This document shows positions 1 through 7,204 of a stretch of DNA of 10,883 nucleotides, one piece after another (the stretch's first letter is position 1; every line of letters begins with the position of its first letter). This DNA is from DATBMY01 sp036554605 (GTDB lineage: Bacteria > Acidobacteriota > Blastocatellia > UBA7656). The notes beneath the pieces are model-generated. The model was not told where the DNA came from, searched no databases, and saw only the letters and a program-made list of their open reading frames with translations. The stretch is taken from the NCBI GenBank assembly GCA_036554605.1, contig DATBMY010000363.1, positions 1 through 10,883 on the forward strand, in the 5' to 3' direction. The position numbers and the translations under genes are program-made.

Positions 1-1
1 G

Positions 2-2191
2 CAGATCAGCACGTTCGGGACCATGGCGTCAAAGGCGGCGATTAAAGACGTCGGCCGCGCGCTCGAAATGCCTTATGCCGAAGTCGAAAAAATCGCGAAG
101 ATGATCCCGCCGCCGGTGCGCGGCCGCAACGTCGCAATTGACGACGCCATCAAGCAGAACCCCGATCTGAGGAAGTCAATTGAAACGGACCCGCGCGTCA
201 AGGAGGTGATAGAAATAGCGAAGCGGCTCGAAGGCTGTTCGCGCCACACGTCGGTGCATGCGGCCGGAGTCGTCATCTCGCCAAAGCCTATATACGAGCT
301 GGTGCCCGTCTCCAAAACGTCGCGCGATGAAATCACGACCCAGTACACGATGAACGATCTTGAGAAGACCGGCATGCTCAAGATGGATTTTCTGGCGCTG
401 ACGACGCTGACGATCATCGATGACTGCTTGAAGTCGATTGAGCGCGAGACCGGGCACGCGCTCGACCTGACTAAGATACCGCTCGATGACCGCGCCGCGC
501 TTCAGCTTTTCTGCGAAGGGAAGACCGAGGCGATATTCCAGTTCGAATCCGAAGGCATGAAGGATATATGCCGGCGCCTCAAGCCCGAGGGGCTCGAAGA
601 TCTGTCGGCGCTTAATGCGCTCTACCGGCCGGGCCCGATCGACAGCGGCATGATCGATGATTTTATCGACCGCCGCCACGGCCGCAAGAAAGTCAAATAC
701 GACTTTGCCGAGATGAAGGAAGTCATGGGCAACACGCTCGGCGTGCTTGTCTATCAGGAACAGATCATGGCGGTCTTTCAGAGGCTGGCCGGATATTCGC
801 TTGGCGAAGCCGACCTCGTCCGCCGCGCCATGGGCAAGAAGAAACGAGAGGAACTCGACAAGCACAAAGAGAAGTTCCTCAAACAGGCAATGGAGCGCGG
901 GCACGACAAGGCGAAGCTCGAAAGACTCTGGGCCTCAATAGAAGGCTTCGCCGATTACGCTTTCAACCGCGCGCACAGCTTCTCTTACGGCTATCTCGCT
1001 TATCAAACGGCATATCTGAAAGCGCACTACGCGACACATTTCTGGGCCGCGGTGCTGTCGAACGAGTTGAACAATACAGCGAAAGTCGTCAAGTACATAA
1101 ACGAGGCGAGGGCGCAGGGCATCGAGATACTGCCGCCCGATGTCAACGCGAGCCTCGATAACTTCACCGCGAGCGGCAACTCCATACGCTTCGGCCTGGC
1201 GGCCATCAAGGGCATAGGGCAATCGGCCGTCTCCTGCATCACGGAGGCGAGGCAGCAGGGCGGCTCGTTCCGCTCCATATACGACTTCACCGAGCGGGTC
1301 GACGCAAAAGCGGTCAACAAGCGCGTGCTCGAAAGTCTTATAAAATCCGGCGCGTTCGATTCGATCAATCGTCACCGCGCGCAGATGTTTGCCGCCATCG
1401 ACTCGGCGATCGAAGGCGGGCAGCGCGTGCAGAAATCGCGCGCGTCGGGGCAGACGGATCTGTTCGGCGCGCTTGGCTCGGCGCTTGCCGCCCTGGAGCC
1501 GGTGCTGCCGGCCGCCGCGGACTGGCCTCACCATGAACTGCTCAGGGGAGAAAAAGAGACGCTGGGTTTTTACATATCGGGGCACCCGCTGCTCGGCTAC
1601 GAGGAATCGCTGCGGGATTTCGCCAACGCCGACATGGACCGGCTCTCCGGTTTTCATCACGGGGCGCAGGTCTCGATGGGTGGAATAGTCATGGAGTTGA
1701 ACGTAAGGACAACGAAGAAAGGCGACCGCTTCGGGCTGTTTCAGCTCGAAGACCAGTTCGGGTCGGTAAAGGTCGTCGCGTGGCCGGACGTTTTCGGCAA
1801 GGCGAACGGGGTCATGCAAAATGACGCCGCCGTGCTCGTAAAGGGGCGGCTTGAAATCGACGACGGCGGCGCGATGACCATAATAGCCGATGAAATCCAG
1901 TCGCTTGAGAATATCCGCGAGCGGTCGGCGCGGACCGTTATACTCAGATTCGGGGTCGATTCGATCACGACCGAGTGCCTGGAGAAGCTCTACGCCCTGC
2001 TCGACGACCATCGCGGGGATTCAGCGCTGATATTTGAGGTCGAGATGGAAGACGGCAGCCTGGCGCGCATTCAGCCTAACCAGTTCGTGCGCGTTAAGGT
2101 GACGCCCGAGCTGACGAATTCAATCAAGCAAGTGATGCACAATTGCAGCGTCGAACTCGTAGTGCAACGCGCGACTGGCGCCGCTCGGTAA
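2..2191 (+). CDS. dnaE: DNA polymerase III alpha subunit, C-terminal part (5' end cut by window edge)
   Basis: Catalytic subunit of the replicative DNA polymerase (C-family). The reading frame is open from base 2, and its first visible residues, QISTFGTMASKAA, match the conserved DnaE block QIxTFGTMAAKA. The ATG at 23 is therefore internal, and about 430 N-terminal residues (PHP domain and the first two catalytic aspartates) lie outside the window. Visible, counting from base 2: the third catalytic Asp in KMDFLALTTLTI (residue 129, bases 386-388); the FRPGP-like YRPGPIDSGM; YQEQIM; RRAMGKKK; a helix-hairpin-helix region around FGLAAIKGIGQ; a beta-clamp binding motif QTDLF (residues 484-488, bases 1451-1465); an OB fold (about 555-620); and a C-terminal tail domain ending at TAA 2189-2191. 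The architecture is that of DnaE1, not PolC, because no exonuclease insertion is seen in this part. No frameshift is visible. Confidence 0.97.
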   Translation, partial: QISTFGTMASKAAIKDVGRALEMPYAEVEKIAKMIPPPVRGRNVAIDDAIKQNPDLRKSIETDPRVKEVIEIAKRLEGCSRHTSVHAAGVVISPKPIYELVPVSKTSRDEITTQYTMNDLEKTGMLKMDFLALTTLTIIDDCLKSIERETGHALDLTKIPLDDRAALQLFCEGKTEAIFQFESEGMKDICRRLKPEGLEDLSALNALYRPGPIDSGMIDDFIDRRHGRKKVKYDFAEMKEVMGNTLGVLVYQEQIMAVFQRLAGYSLGEADLVRRAMGKKKREELDKHKEKFLKQAMERGHDKAKLERLWASIEGFADYAFNRAHSFSYGYLAYQTAYLKAHYATHFWAAVLSNELNNTAKVVKYINEARAQGIEILPPDVNASLDNFTASGNSIRFGLAAIKGIGQSAVSCITEARQQGGSFRSIYDFTERVDAKAVNKRVLESLIKSGAFDSINRHRAQMFAAIDSAIEGGQRVQKSRASGQTDLFGALGSALAALEPVLPAAADWPHHELLRGEKETLGFYISGHPLLGYEESLRDFANADMDRLSGFHHGAQVSMGGIVMELNVRTTKKGDRFGLFQLEDQFGSVKVVAWPDVFGKANGVMQNDAAVLVKGRLEIDDGGAMTIIADEIQSLENIRERSARTVILRFGVDSITTECLEKLYALLDDHRGDSALIFEVEMEDGSLARIQPNQFVRVKVTPELTNSIKQVMHNCSVELVVQRATGAAR

Positions 2192-2201
2192 AATAAACAA
2201 T

Positions 2202-2230
2202 GGCGGCGGCACCTTACACCAATCGCCGCC
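2202..2230 (+). terminator. GC-rich hairpin after dnaE, possible weak terminator
   Basis: A perfect 7-bp stem GGCGGCG (2202-2208) pairs with CGCCGCC (2224-2230) around a 15-nt loop, starting 10 nt after the dnaE stop. The tract that follows (CTTACTGTACCCTTCTCC) is pyrimidine-rich but has no real T run. It may therefore be a weak or factor-assisted terminator or a 3'-end stabilising hairpin. Confidence 0.4.
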
Positions 2231-2273
2231 CTTACTGTACCCTTCTCCGGCAGGCACGCGGGCCGGGCCTCTC

Positions 2274-2302
2274 TTGTTGATTTCTTGCGTTCCGGTTATA
2301 GT
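2274..2302 (+). promoter_or_regulatory. Candidate sigma70-type promoter for the penicillin-binding protein gene
   Basis: TTGTTG (2274-2279) and TATAGT (2297-2302) are separated by 17 nt. The -10 matches the consensus at five of six positions, while the -35 matches only in TTG. It would start RNA near 2309, leaving a leader of about 120 nt before the TTG start at 2429. The same -10 sequence, TATAGTT, recurs upstream of the secreted-protein gene at 5065. Confidence 0.4.
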
Positions 2303-2359
2303 TTCGCCATTCCTTGTATTTGCCCCCAGGCGAGTGCTAGAGTTTTATTGGCTCTCAAG

Positions 2360-2419
2360 GCGGTTAACCTAATTGCGCCCAGTCAACAAACCATTTGGCG
2401 GTTGGGGGAATCTAACCGC
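2360..2419 (+). promoter_or_regulatory. Leader inverted repeats with two alternative left arms upstream of the PBP gene
   Basis: GCGGTT occurs twice (2360-2365 and 2398-2403), and its complement AACCGC occurs once (2414-2419). The right arm can pair with either left arm but not both. The proximal hairpin (10-nt loop) would hold the only purine-rich Shine-Dalgarno-like run, GGGGGAA (2404-2410), in its loop. The distal pairing extends to 7 bp (GCGGTTA with TAACCGC). The geometry is visible in the sequence; a regulatory role is inferred and unproven. It matches no riboswitch class I recognise. Confidence 0.25.
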
Positions 2420-2428
2420 TCGAAGTAG

Positions 2429-4972
2429 TTGAAAGGAACGCGGTCACCTAGAGCCTTGGCGACAGTTACAAGAAAACCGAATACTCAGACCCGGGTCATC
2501 AGAAAGCGAGATGAGCGGCCCGGCTTGCTGCGGCGCATCTTCCGCCCGAAACTCCTTATAGCCCTCGGCGTCATCGCCCTCATATTCATATCGGTATTCG
2601 TATTCTTTTACGTAAAATATTCGAGGATGATCGACGCGCGGCTCGCGGGCGACGTTCTTGTGCGCAGCGCGGGGATTTACGCGGCTCCGCGGACCATTAA
2701 GGTCAACCAGCCGATGACGCTCGCGGCGCTCAAGAGCTATCTCGACAGCCTCGGGTACGTGGAATCCTCTAAAGACGCGGACTCCAATCGCGGCCGCTAC
2801 CAGATAAAAGGCAACTCCATAGAGATATTCACTAGCGGCGCGGCAATGGTGAACAACCGGCGCCAGTTCCCGAACCTGCTCATCGCCTTTGGCGCGAGCG
2901 GCAAGAGCATCACAAAGATAACCGACCTCGAGACCAAACGTAATCTCGACGTCGCGCAACTGGAGCCCGAGATGCTCACGGCCATTTCAGGCGATAAGGG
3001 GCGCAAGCAGAAGCTCGTCACGTTCAAAGACCTGCCAAAGGATCTGGTGAACGCCGTGCTTGCCATCGAGGACCGCCAGTTCTTCGAGCACTCCGGTATA
3101 AACTTTCGCGGCATTGCGCGCGCCCTTTGGCGGGATGCGAGCGAGGGGCAGTTGCAAGAAGGCGGGTCATCCATAACGCAGCAACTCGTAAAGAACTTCT
3201 TTCTCACGCCCGAGCGCACGTTTCGGCGCAAGATCGAAGAGATGATGATCGCCTTCACTCTGGAAACCAAGCTTGAGAAGGAAGAGATTTTCCAGCTCTA
3301 CGCGAACGAAATATTCATGGGCCAGACCGGGGCCTATTCGGTAAACGGCTTTGGAGAGGCGGCCGCCGTCTATTTTAACAAAGACGTTGTAAACCTGACG
3401 CTGCCGGAGGGCGCGTTTCTTGCCGGGATAATCCGCGGGCCGAGCCTCTATTCGCCTTATCGCGACGCCGAACGGGCGAAGGCGCGGCGCAATCAGGTGC
3501 TCGAGTCGATGACCGAGGCCGGCTTTATAACCCGCGAAGCGGCCGAGCAGGCGAAAGCGACCGATTTGAAGATTCAGCCCCGGCGAAGCGCGCTCAACGG
3601 CGACGCGCCATACTTCGTCGATTATCTTCAGCAATATCTCTCCGACGAAAAGACCGCCAGCGATCTCGCCCGCCAATCCTACAGAGTCTATACGACCATA
3701 GACATGGAATTGCAGCGCGCGGCGGATAAGGCAGTCAACGAGACGCTCGCGAAACTCGACCAGATATTCGTCAAGCGGAAGAAGGACCCTATCCCGGCGG
3801 GCACGCTTCAAGCCGCGCTTGTCGCGATCAACGCCGACACGGGAGAGATAGTCGCAATGGTCGGGGGACGCGATTACAGCCAGAGCCAGCTCAATCGCGC
3901 CGTCGAGGCGAATCGCCAGCCCGGCTCGGTCTTTAAGCCGATTGTCTATGCGACGGCGCTCAACTCGGCCTTCGATGAGACTGCCGATGAGAAGATCACC
4001 GCCGCGACCACGTTTCTCGATGCGCCGGAGACCTTTCTCTATGGCGGCAGCAAGACCTATTCGCCCGAGAATTTCGGCAAGACATACTCGAACCGCGAAG
4101 TCACCATGCGCGAAGCGCTGGTGCATTCGCTTAACGTCGTGACCGTCAGGGTAGCCGAGAAGGCGGGCTATAACCGCGTCGCCAGGATGGCCGAAAAGCT
4201 CGGGCTCCCGCGACCGCAAGGGTTACCCTCGACCGCGCTCGGAGCGGCCGAAGCCACGCCGCTTCAAATAGCCTCGGCCTACACGGCCTTCGCTAACAAC
4301 GGGCGGCGGGTCGAGGCCACGCCGGTCAAGCGGGTGACGAACTCCGACGGCGTAGGAATAGTCGAGCCCAAGCCTCAAGCCAATGACGCGCTGCGGCCCG
4401 AGGTCAGCTGGATACTGACCAACATCATGCAGGACGTGATAAATCGAGGCACGGCTTCTCGCGCCCGCGCAATGGGATTTACCGCGACCGCGGCCGGCAA
4501 GACCGGCACGTCGCGCGACGGGTGGTTCGCGGGGTTCACGCCGAACCTGGTCTGCGCCGTGTGGGTCGGCTTCGATGATAACCGGGAGCTGGGGCTCGAA
4601 GGCTCGAAATCGGCGCTGCCGATCTGGACTGCGTTTATGAAAGAAGCGCTGGCTAAGCGGCCCGACCTGGGCGGCAATAACTTCCCGAAACCCGAGGGTG
4701 TAATCGAGGCCGAAATCGACCCGACGACCGGCAAGCTATGGACCGATTCGTGCCCCGAGAAGCGGGCCGATTATTTCATCGAGGGCACCCAGCCCGACCA
4801 AGAGTGCGACGTGCATGCTGGCGATTTCATCCCGCTGCCGGATTTCGAATGGCCCGAAACGAGCGGCATAAAAGAACGCGCTAAAGAGATTGTCCGCGAT
4901 GCCGAGCGCGCCGTCGACGACCTCGGACGCAAGATGCGCCGCGAGATTAAAAAGGCCATAGAGATCCCTTAA
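2429..4972 (+). CDS. mrcB: Class A penicillin-binding protein, PBP1b-like (bifunctional transglycosylase/transpeptidase)
   Basis: Inner-membrane enzyme that polymerises lipid II into glycan strands and cross-links peptide stems. Domains (847 aa if the start is TTG 2429): basic cytoplasmic tail 1-40; one membrane helix about 41-63; a UB2H-like domain about 75-150 (IYAAPRTI..., NSIEIF), typical of PBP1b; a GT51 transglycosylase about 195-370 with catalytic Glu214 in EDRQFFEH, then EGGSSITQQLVKN (244-256) and YANEIFMGQ; and a transpeptidase about 460-740 with SVFK (nucleophile Ser500), SLN (567-569) and KTGT (691-694). All catalytic motifs are intact. A tail with a Cys pair (C775, C793) ends in a charged helix. 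Start is uncertain: an in-frame TAG sits directly before TTG 2429. A Shine-Dalgarno-like AAAGGA (2432-2437) lies 18 nt before another TTG at 2456, which would give 838 aa. No ATG is available before the membrane helix. The symbol reflects PBP1b likeness, not proven orthology. Confidence 0.95.
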   Translation: MKGTRSPRALATVTRKPNTQTRVIRKRDERPGLLRRIFRPKLLIALGVIALIFISVFVFFYVKYSRMIDARLAGDVLVRSAGIYAAPRTIKVNQPMTLAALKSYLDSLGYVESSKDADSNRGRYQIKGNSIEIFTSGAAMVNNRRQFPNLLIAFGASGKSITKITDLETKRNLDVAQLEPEMLTAISGDKGRKQKLVTFKDLPKDLVNAVLAIEDRQFFEHSGINFRGIARALWRDASEGQLQEGGSSITQQLVKNFFLTPERTFRRKIEEMMIAFTLETKLEKEEIFQLYANEIFMGQTGAYSVNGFGEAAAVYFNKDVVNLTLPEGAFLAGIIRGPSLYSPYRDAERAKARRNQVLESMTEAGFITREAAEQAKATDLKIQPRRSALNGDAPYFVDYLQQYLSDEKTASDLARQSYRVYTTIDMELQRAADKAVNETLAKLDQIFVKRKKDPIPAGTLQAALVAINADTGEIVAMVGGRDYSQSQLNRAVEANRQPGSVFKPIVYATALNSAFDETADEKITAATTFLDAPETFLYGGSKTYSPENFGKTYSNREVTMREALVHSLNVVTVRVAEKAGYNRVARMAEKLGLPRPQGLPSTALGAAEATPLQIASAYTAFANNGRRVEATPVKRVTNSDGVGIVEPKPQANDALRPEVSWILTNIMQDVINRGTASRARAMGFTATAAGKTGTSRDGWFAGFTPNLVCAVWVGFDDNRELGLEGSKSALPIWTAFMKEALAKRPDLGGNNFPKPEGVIEAEIDPTTGKLWTDSCPEKRADYFIEGTQPDQECDVHAGDFIPLPDFEWPETSGIKERAKEIVRDAERAVDDLGRKMRREIKKAIEIP

Positions 4973-5041
4973 CGGGCGGCGGCAAAAACTCTCTCAACAA
5001 AATCGGCGCACAAACTCCTCGCCCCCATGGCCGTGAAACTC

Positions 5042-5070
5042 TTACCTGCGCGGCCGGATTGATGTATAGT
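5042..5070 (+). promoter_or_regulatory. Candidate promoter for the secreted-protein gene
   Basis: TTACCT (5042-5047), a 17-nt spacer and TATAGT (5065-5070). The -10 matches five of six consensus positions and the -35 three of six. RNA would start near 5077, giving an 83-nt leader. The 187-bp gap from the PBP stop holds no clear terminator, so read-through from upstream is also possible. Confidence 0.35.
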
Positions 5071-5159
5071 TCTGACCGCGTTTCCGGTCCTCGGACATAA
5101 GGGTAAACGCGCCGGTGAAGGGTATATCATCGAGCCAGTCAATTTGAAAGGAGCTGACA

Positions 5160-5798
5160 ATGAGCAACAGGAAATCTGCCTCAGGGAGAACGCGAGCCGT
5201 GCGCGCGGCCGCGCTCGCCCTTGCCACTCTCTTTATCTTTCAATGGAATCTGCACGCGACCACAGCCCAGTCAATTATAGGAGTTGAGTTCGTATTCGAT
5301 ATAGTCCCGGAGTTTTCGACATTAACAGAGCTGCCTTCGACCTCATCGACTCTCCCCGACGCGGGGACGACCTTTTACATCGAAGGAACCATATATCCGT
5401 TCAGGGCCGTCAACCAGGCCACCTGCGAGATACGCGCGGGCGCGCGCGCGCTCGGCACATGGCGGGCCTGGGGAAGCGTGGCCCGCGACGGCCGCTTAGC
5501 GCTCGATCAAAGCCTTACGATTGCAAGTGTTGGCGGGATGATCGAAGTGCAGGGGACGACCGGCAACGCGCTTGGCTCGGGAGGAGCGACGCCGGCGGTG
5601 CTCGGCACCAACAGAGAGCCTTTTACCGGCCCCACGGAAGTTTATTCAGTGACGGGCGGCACGGGCGTCTATCGCTCGCTCAACGGCGAAGCGCACGTGC
5701 GTCCATACTGCCAGACGGCGGATGACATCACGCGGCCTTTCCGTTATGACCGCGCCTTCTGCCTGGGCGTAATCGAAGGGATAAGACGCAACAGATAA
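5160..5798 (+). CDS. Secreted protein, possibly allene-oxide-cyclase/dirigent-like barrel; function unknown
   Basis: A 212-aa exported protein. ATG 5160 has a near-ideal Shine-Dalgarno AAAGGAG (5147-5153), 6 nt upstream. The N-terminus is a Sec signal: basic n-region (four Arg/Lys among residues 3-12, plus R15), hydrophobic stretch about 16-29, and likely cleavage after TTA or TAQ near residue 36-37. The mature part is rich in Gly and Thr with alternating beta-strand pattern. FTGPTEVYSVTGGTGVYRSL (155-174) resembles the 'TGGTGxYRGAxG' signature of bacterial allene-oxide-cyclase-like and dirigent-like small beta-barrels, and FYIEGTIYPF (72-81) fits an early barrel strand. It has three cysteines (C89, C184, C201), so one disulfide and one free thiol are possible. 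I recognise no catalytic residues. Nearby gene order gives no clue to function, and the gene is followed directly by a strong terminator, so it is probably transcribed alone or with the PBP gene. The family call is from motif memory only. Confidence 0.85.
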   Translation: MSNRKSASGRTRAVRAAALALATLFIFQWNLHATTAQSIIGVEFVFDIVPEFSTLTELPSTSSTLPDAGTTFYIEGTIYPFRAVNQATCEIRAGARALGTWRAWGSVARDGRLALDQSLTIASVGGMIEVQGTTGNALGSGGATPAVLGTNREPFTGPTEVYSVTGGTGVYRSLNGEAHVRPYCQTADDITRPFRYDRAFCLGVIEGIRRNR

Positions 5799-5829
5799 GA
5801 TCGAACGAGTGAAATCTATCGAAGTGAGA

Positions 5830-5858
5830 GGTCGCCTGGATCAACCGGGCGGCCTTTT
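5830..5858 (+). terminator. Intrinsic terminator of the secreted-protein gene
   Basis: A 10-bp stem with two G-U pairs forms between GGTCGCCTGG (5830-5839) and CCGGGCGGCC (5845-5854), with a 5-nt loop (ATCAA), followed directly by TTTTATCTCTTT. It lies 32 nt after the stop codon at 5798, a classic rho-independent arrangement. Confidence 0.88.
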
Positions 5859-5949
5859 ATCTCTTTACTCAATAAAAGTATCGCGTGGGATGTATTTATT
5901 TCAGATCCGGCGGCTCTATTTGATCGGGTAAACATCTCAGGTCCTCCTT

Positions 5950-5978
5950 GGGCGCGGTATTAATCTGCGCCCTTTTTT
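5950..5978 (+). terminator. Second intrinsic terminator, upstream of the fbaB promoter
   Basis: A perfect 6-bp stem GGGCGC (5950-5955) pairs with GCGCCC (5967-5972) around an 11-nt loop and is followed by an uninterrupted T6 (5973-5978). It is strand-specific: on the minus strand the hairpin is not followed by T. It lies 91 nt beyond the first terminator, before the fbaB promoter, and no annotated gene ends between them. Confidence 0.8.
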
Positions 5979-6012
5979 ACTCTCTGCGCTCAGGGCAATT
6001 TTAAGCCCGCCG

Positions 6013-6041
6013 TTGACCTCGCACTACTGAGATAATAGAAT
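6013..6041 (+). promoter_or_regulatory. Strong sigma70-type promoter of fbaB
   Basis: TTGACC (6013-6018), a 17-nt spacer and TAGAAT (6036-6041); each hexamer matches the consensus at five of six positions. The expected start is near 6048, giving a leader of about 65 nt that ends in AGGAGG (6103-6108), 4 nt before the ATG. This is the best-looking promoter in the window, in keeping with a highly expressed glycolytic gene. Confidence 0.7.
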
Positions 6042-6112
6042 GTCTAGCTGAAATCAATAGTTATACTACATGACGACTTACCACTGCGCTGTCGCGCGAT
6101 ACAGGAGGCGAA

Positions 6113-7165
6113 ATGATTAAAGAGATAGAACAGATACTCGGCGACGAGGCCGAAAGCCTGCTTACATACCAGAGCAAGACGATTCCAAAAGAGATGCTGC
6201 ACCTTCCCGGGCCGGATTTCATAGACCGGGTAACGGCAAGCACGGATCGCTCGCCGGCTGTGCTTCGCAACCTATCGACGTTATTCAAGAACGGGAGGCT
6301 TGCGGGGACCGGCTACGTTTCGATACTTCCGGTCGATCAGGGCATAGAGCATTCGGCCGGCGCGTCATTCGCGCCGAACCCTCAATACTTCGACCCCGAT
6401 AACATACTCAAGCTCGCGATAGAAGGCGGCTGCAACGGGGTAGCGACGACGCTAGGGGCGCTGGGCTCGGTAGCGCGCAAGTACGCGCACAAGATCCCCT
6501 TCATACTGAAATTCAACCATAACGAGTTCATCTCATACCCGAACAGCTTCGACCAGATAGCCTTTGCCTCGATTGATCAGGCGTTCGATCAAGGCTGCGT
6601 CGGCGTAGGGGCCACCATCTATTTCGGGTCTGAAGAATCAAAACGGCAGATACAGGAAGTGACCGAGGCTTTCGCCCACGCGCACGAGATGGGGATGTTC
6701 ACCGTGCTGTGGTGTTACCTGCGCAACTCTGCCTTTAAGACAAAAGAGATCGATTACCACGCGGCGGCCGACCTTACGGGGCAGGCAAACCACCTTGGCG
6801 TCACCCTCGAAGCGGACATCATCAAGCAGAAGCTCCCCGAAAACAACGGCGGGTACAACGCGCTCAATTTCGGCAAGACTCATAAGAAGGTCTACTCCGA
6901 GCTTACAACCGAACATCCGATTGATATGACGCGCTACCAGGTGGTCAACTGTTTTATGGGGCGCGTGGGGCTTATAAACTCCGGCGGGCCTTCGGGTGAA
7001 AATGACATACAACAGGCCGTCAAGACCGCAGTGATAAACAAGCGCGCGGGCGGCACGGGTTTGATCTCGGGGCGCAAGGCCTTCCAGAAGCCGATGCCCG
7101 AGGGAGTAAAGATACTCAACGCCATCCAGGACGTCTATCTGACGCCGGAGGTCACAATCGCCTGA
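6113..7165 (+). CDS. fbaB: Class I fructose-bisphosphate aldolase, FbaB/DhnA type
   Basis: Cytoplasmic enzyme of glycolysis and gluconeogenesis that reversibly cleaves fructose 1,6-bisphosphate to dihydroxyacetone phosphate and glyceraldehyde 3-phosphate through a Schiff base, without metal. At 350 aa it has the same length as E. coli FbaB, and as I recall that sequence it matches along its whole length: GRLAGTGYVSILPVDQGIEH (61-80), GATIYFGSEESKRQI (166-180), LWCYLRNSAFK (199-209), DLTGQANHL, GLINSGG and the C-terminus DVYLTPEVTIA. The likely Schiff-base lysine is Lys238 in ADIIKQK, by alignment with archaeal DhnA-type enzymes. The start is secure: AGGAGG lies 4 nt upstream. The gene is flanked by its own promoter and a palindromic terminator, so it is probably monocistronic. 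ATA encodes 14 of its 27 isoleucines. In E. coli FbaB serves mainly gluconeogenic growth; whether that holds here is unknown. Confidence 0.97.
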   Translation: MIKEIEQILGDEAESLLTYQSKTIPKEMLHLPGPDFIDRVTASTDRSPAVLRNLSTLFKNGRLAGTGYVSILPVDQGIEHSAGASFAPNPQYFDPDNILKLAIEGGCNGVATTLGALGSVARKYAHKIPFILKFNHNEFISYPNSFDQIAFASIDQAFDQGCVGVGATIYFGSEESKRQIQEVTEAFAHAHEMGMFTVLWCYLRNSAFKTKEIDYHAAADLTGQANHLGVTLEADIIKQKLPENNGGYNALNFGKTHKKVYSELTTEHPIDMTRYQVVNCFMGRVGLINSGGPSGENDIQQAVKTAVINKRAGGTGLISGRKAFQKPMPEGVKILNAIQDVYLTPEVTIA

Positions 7166-7204
7166 GCGTTGGATGCGCGTAAACGAGTGGCCGGTCTGGT
7201 TTTT

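Larger units (their letters stand above)
5799..6112. other. 314-bp intergenic region: two terminators, possible small RNA or leader ORF, fbaB promoter
   Basis: In order this gap contains: an intrinsic terminator (5830-5858); a 91-nt interval with a 13-codon ORF (ATG 5890 to TAA 5931, MYLFQIRRLYLIG) and a CCTCCTT tract (5943-5949) complementary to the Shine-Dalgarno consensus; a second intrinsic terminator (5950-5978); a strong promoter (6013-6041); and an approximately 65-nt leader into fbaB. No longer protein-coding gene is visible on either strand. The promoter for anything ending at the second terminator is unclear: TTTATC (5856-5861) with TATCGC (5879-5884) is a poor candidate. Confidence 0.6.

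Noticed and set aside
935..2011. Long open frame on the minus strand inside dnaE (358 codons).
   Set aside because: It lies fully opposite a conserved dnaE frame, has an Arg/Val/Asp-skewed composition with no recognisable motif, and is the usual shadow frame of a GC-rich gene.
3167..4219. Long open frame on the minus strand inside the PBP gene (350 codons).
   Set aside because: It is opposite intact transglycosylase and transpeptidase motifs, with no ribosome-binding site or family resemblance; a shadow frame.
4973..5159. Possible terminator after the PBP gene.
   Set aside because: GC-rich patches are present, but I could not form a stable stem followed by T's, so none is annotated.
6070..6120. 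16-codon upstream ORF in the fbaB leader, overlapping the fbaB start by 8 nt.
   Set aside because: It has no Shine-Dalgarno, and the fbaB ATG itself has an excellent one; probably chance.
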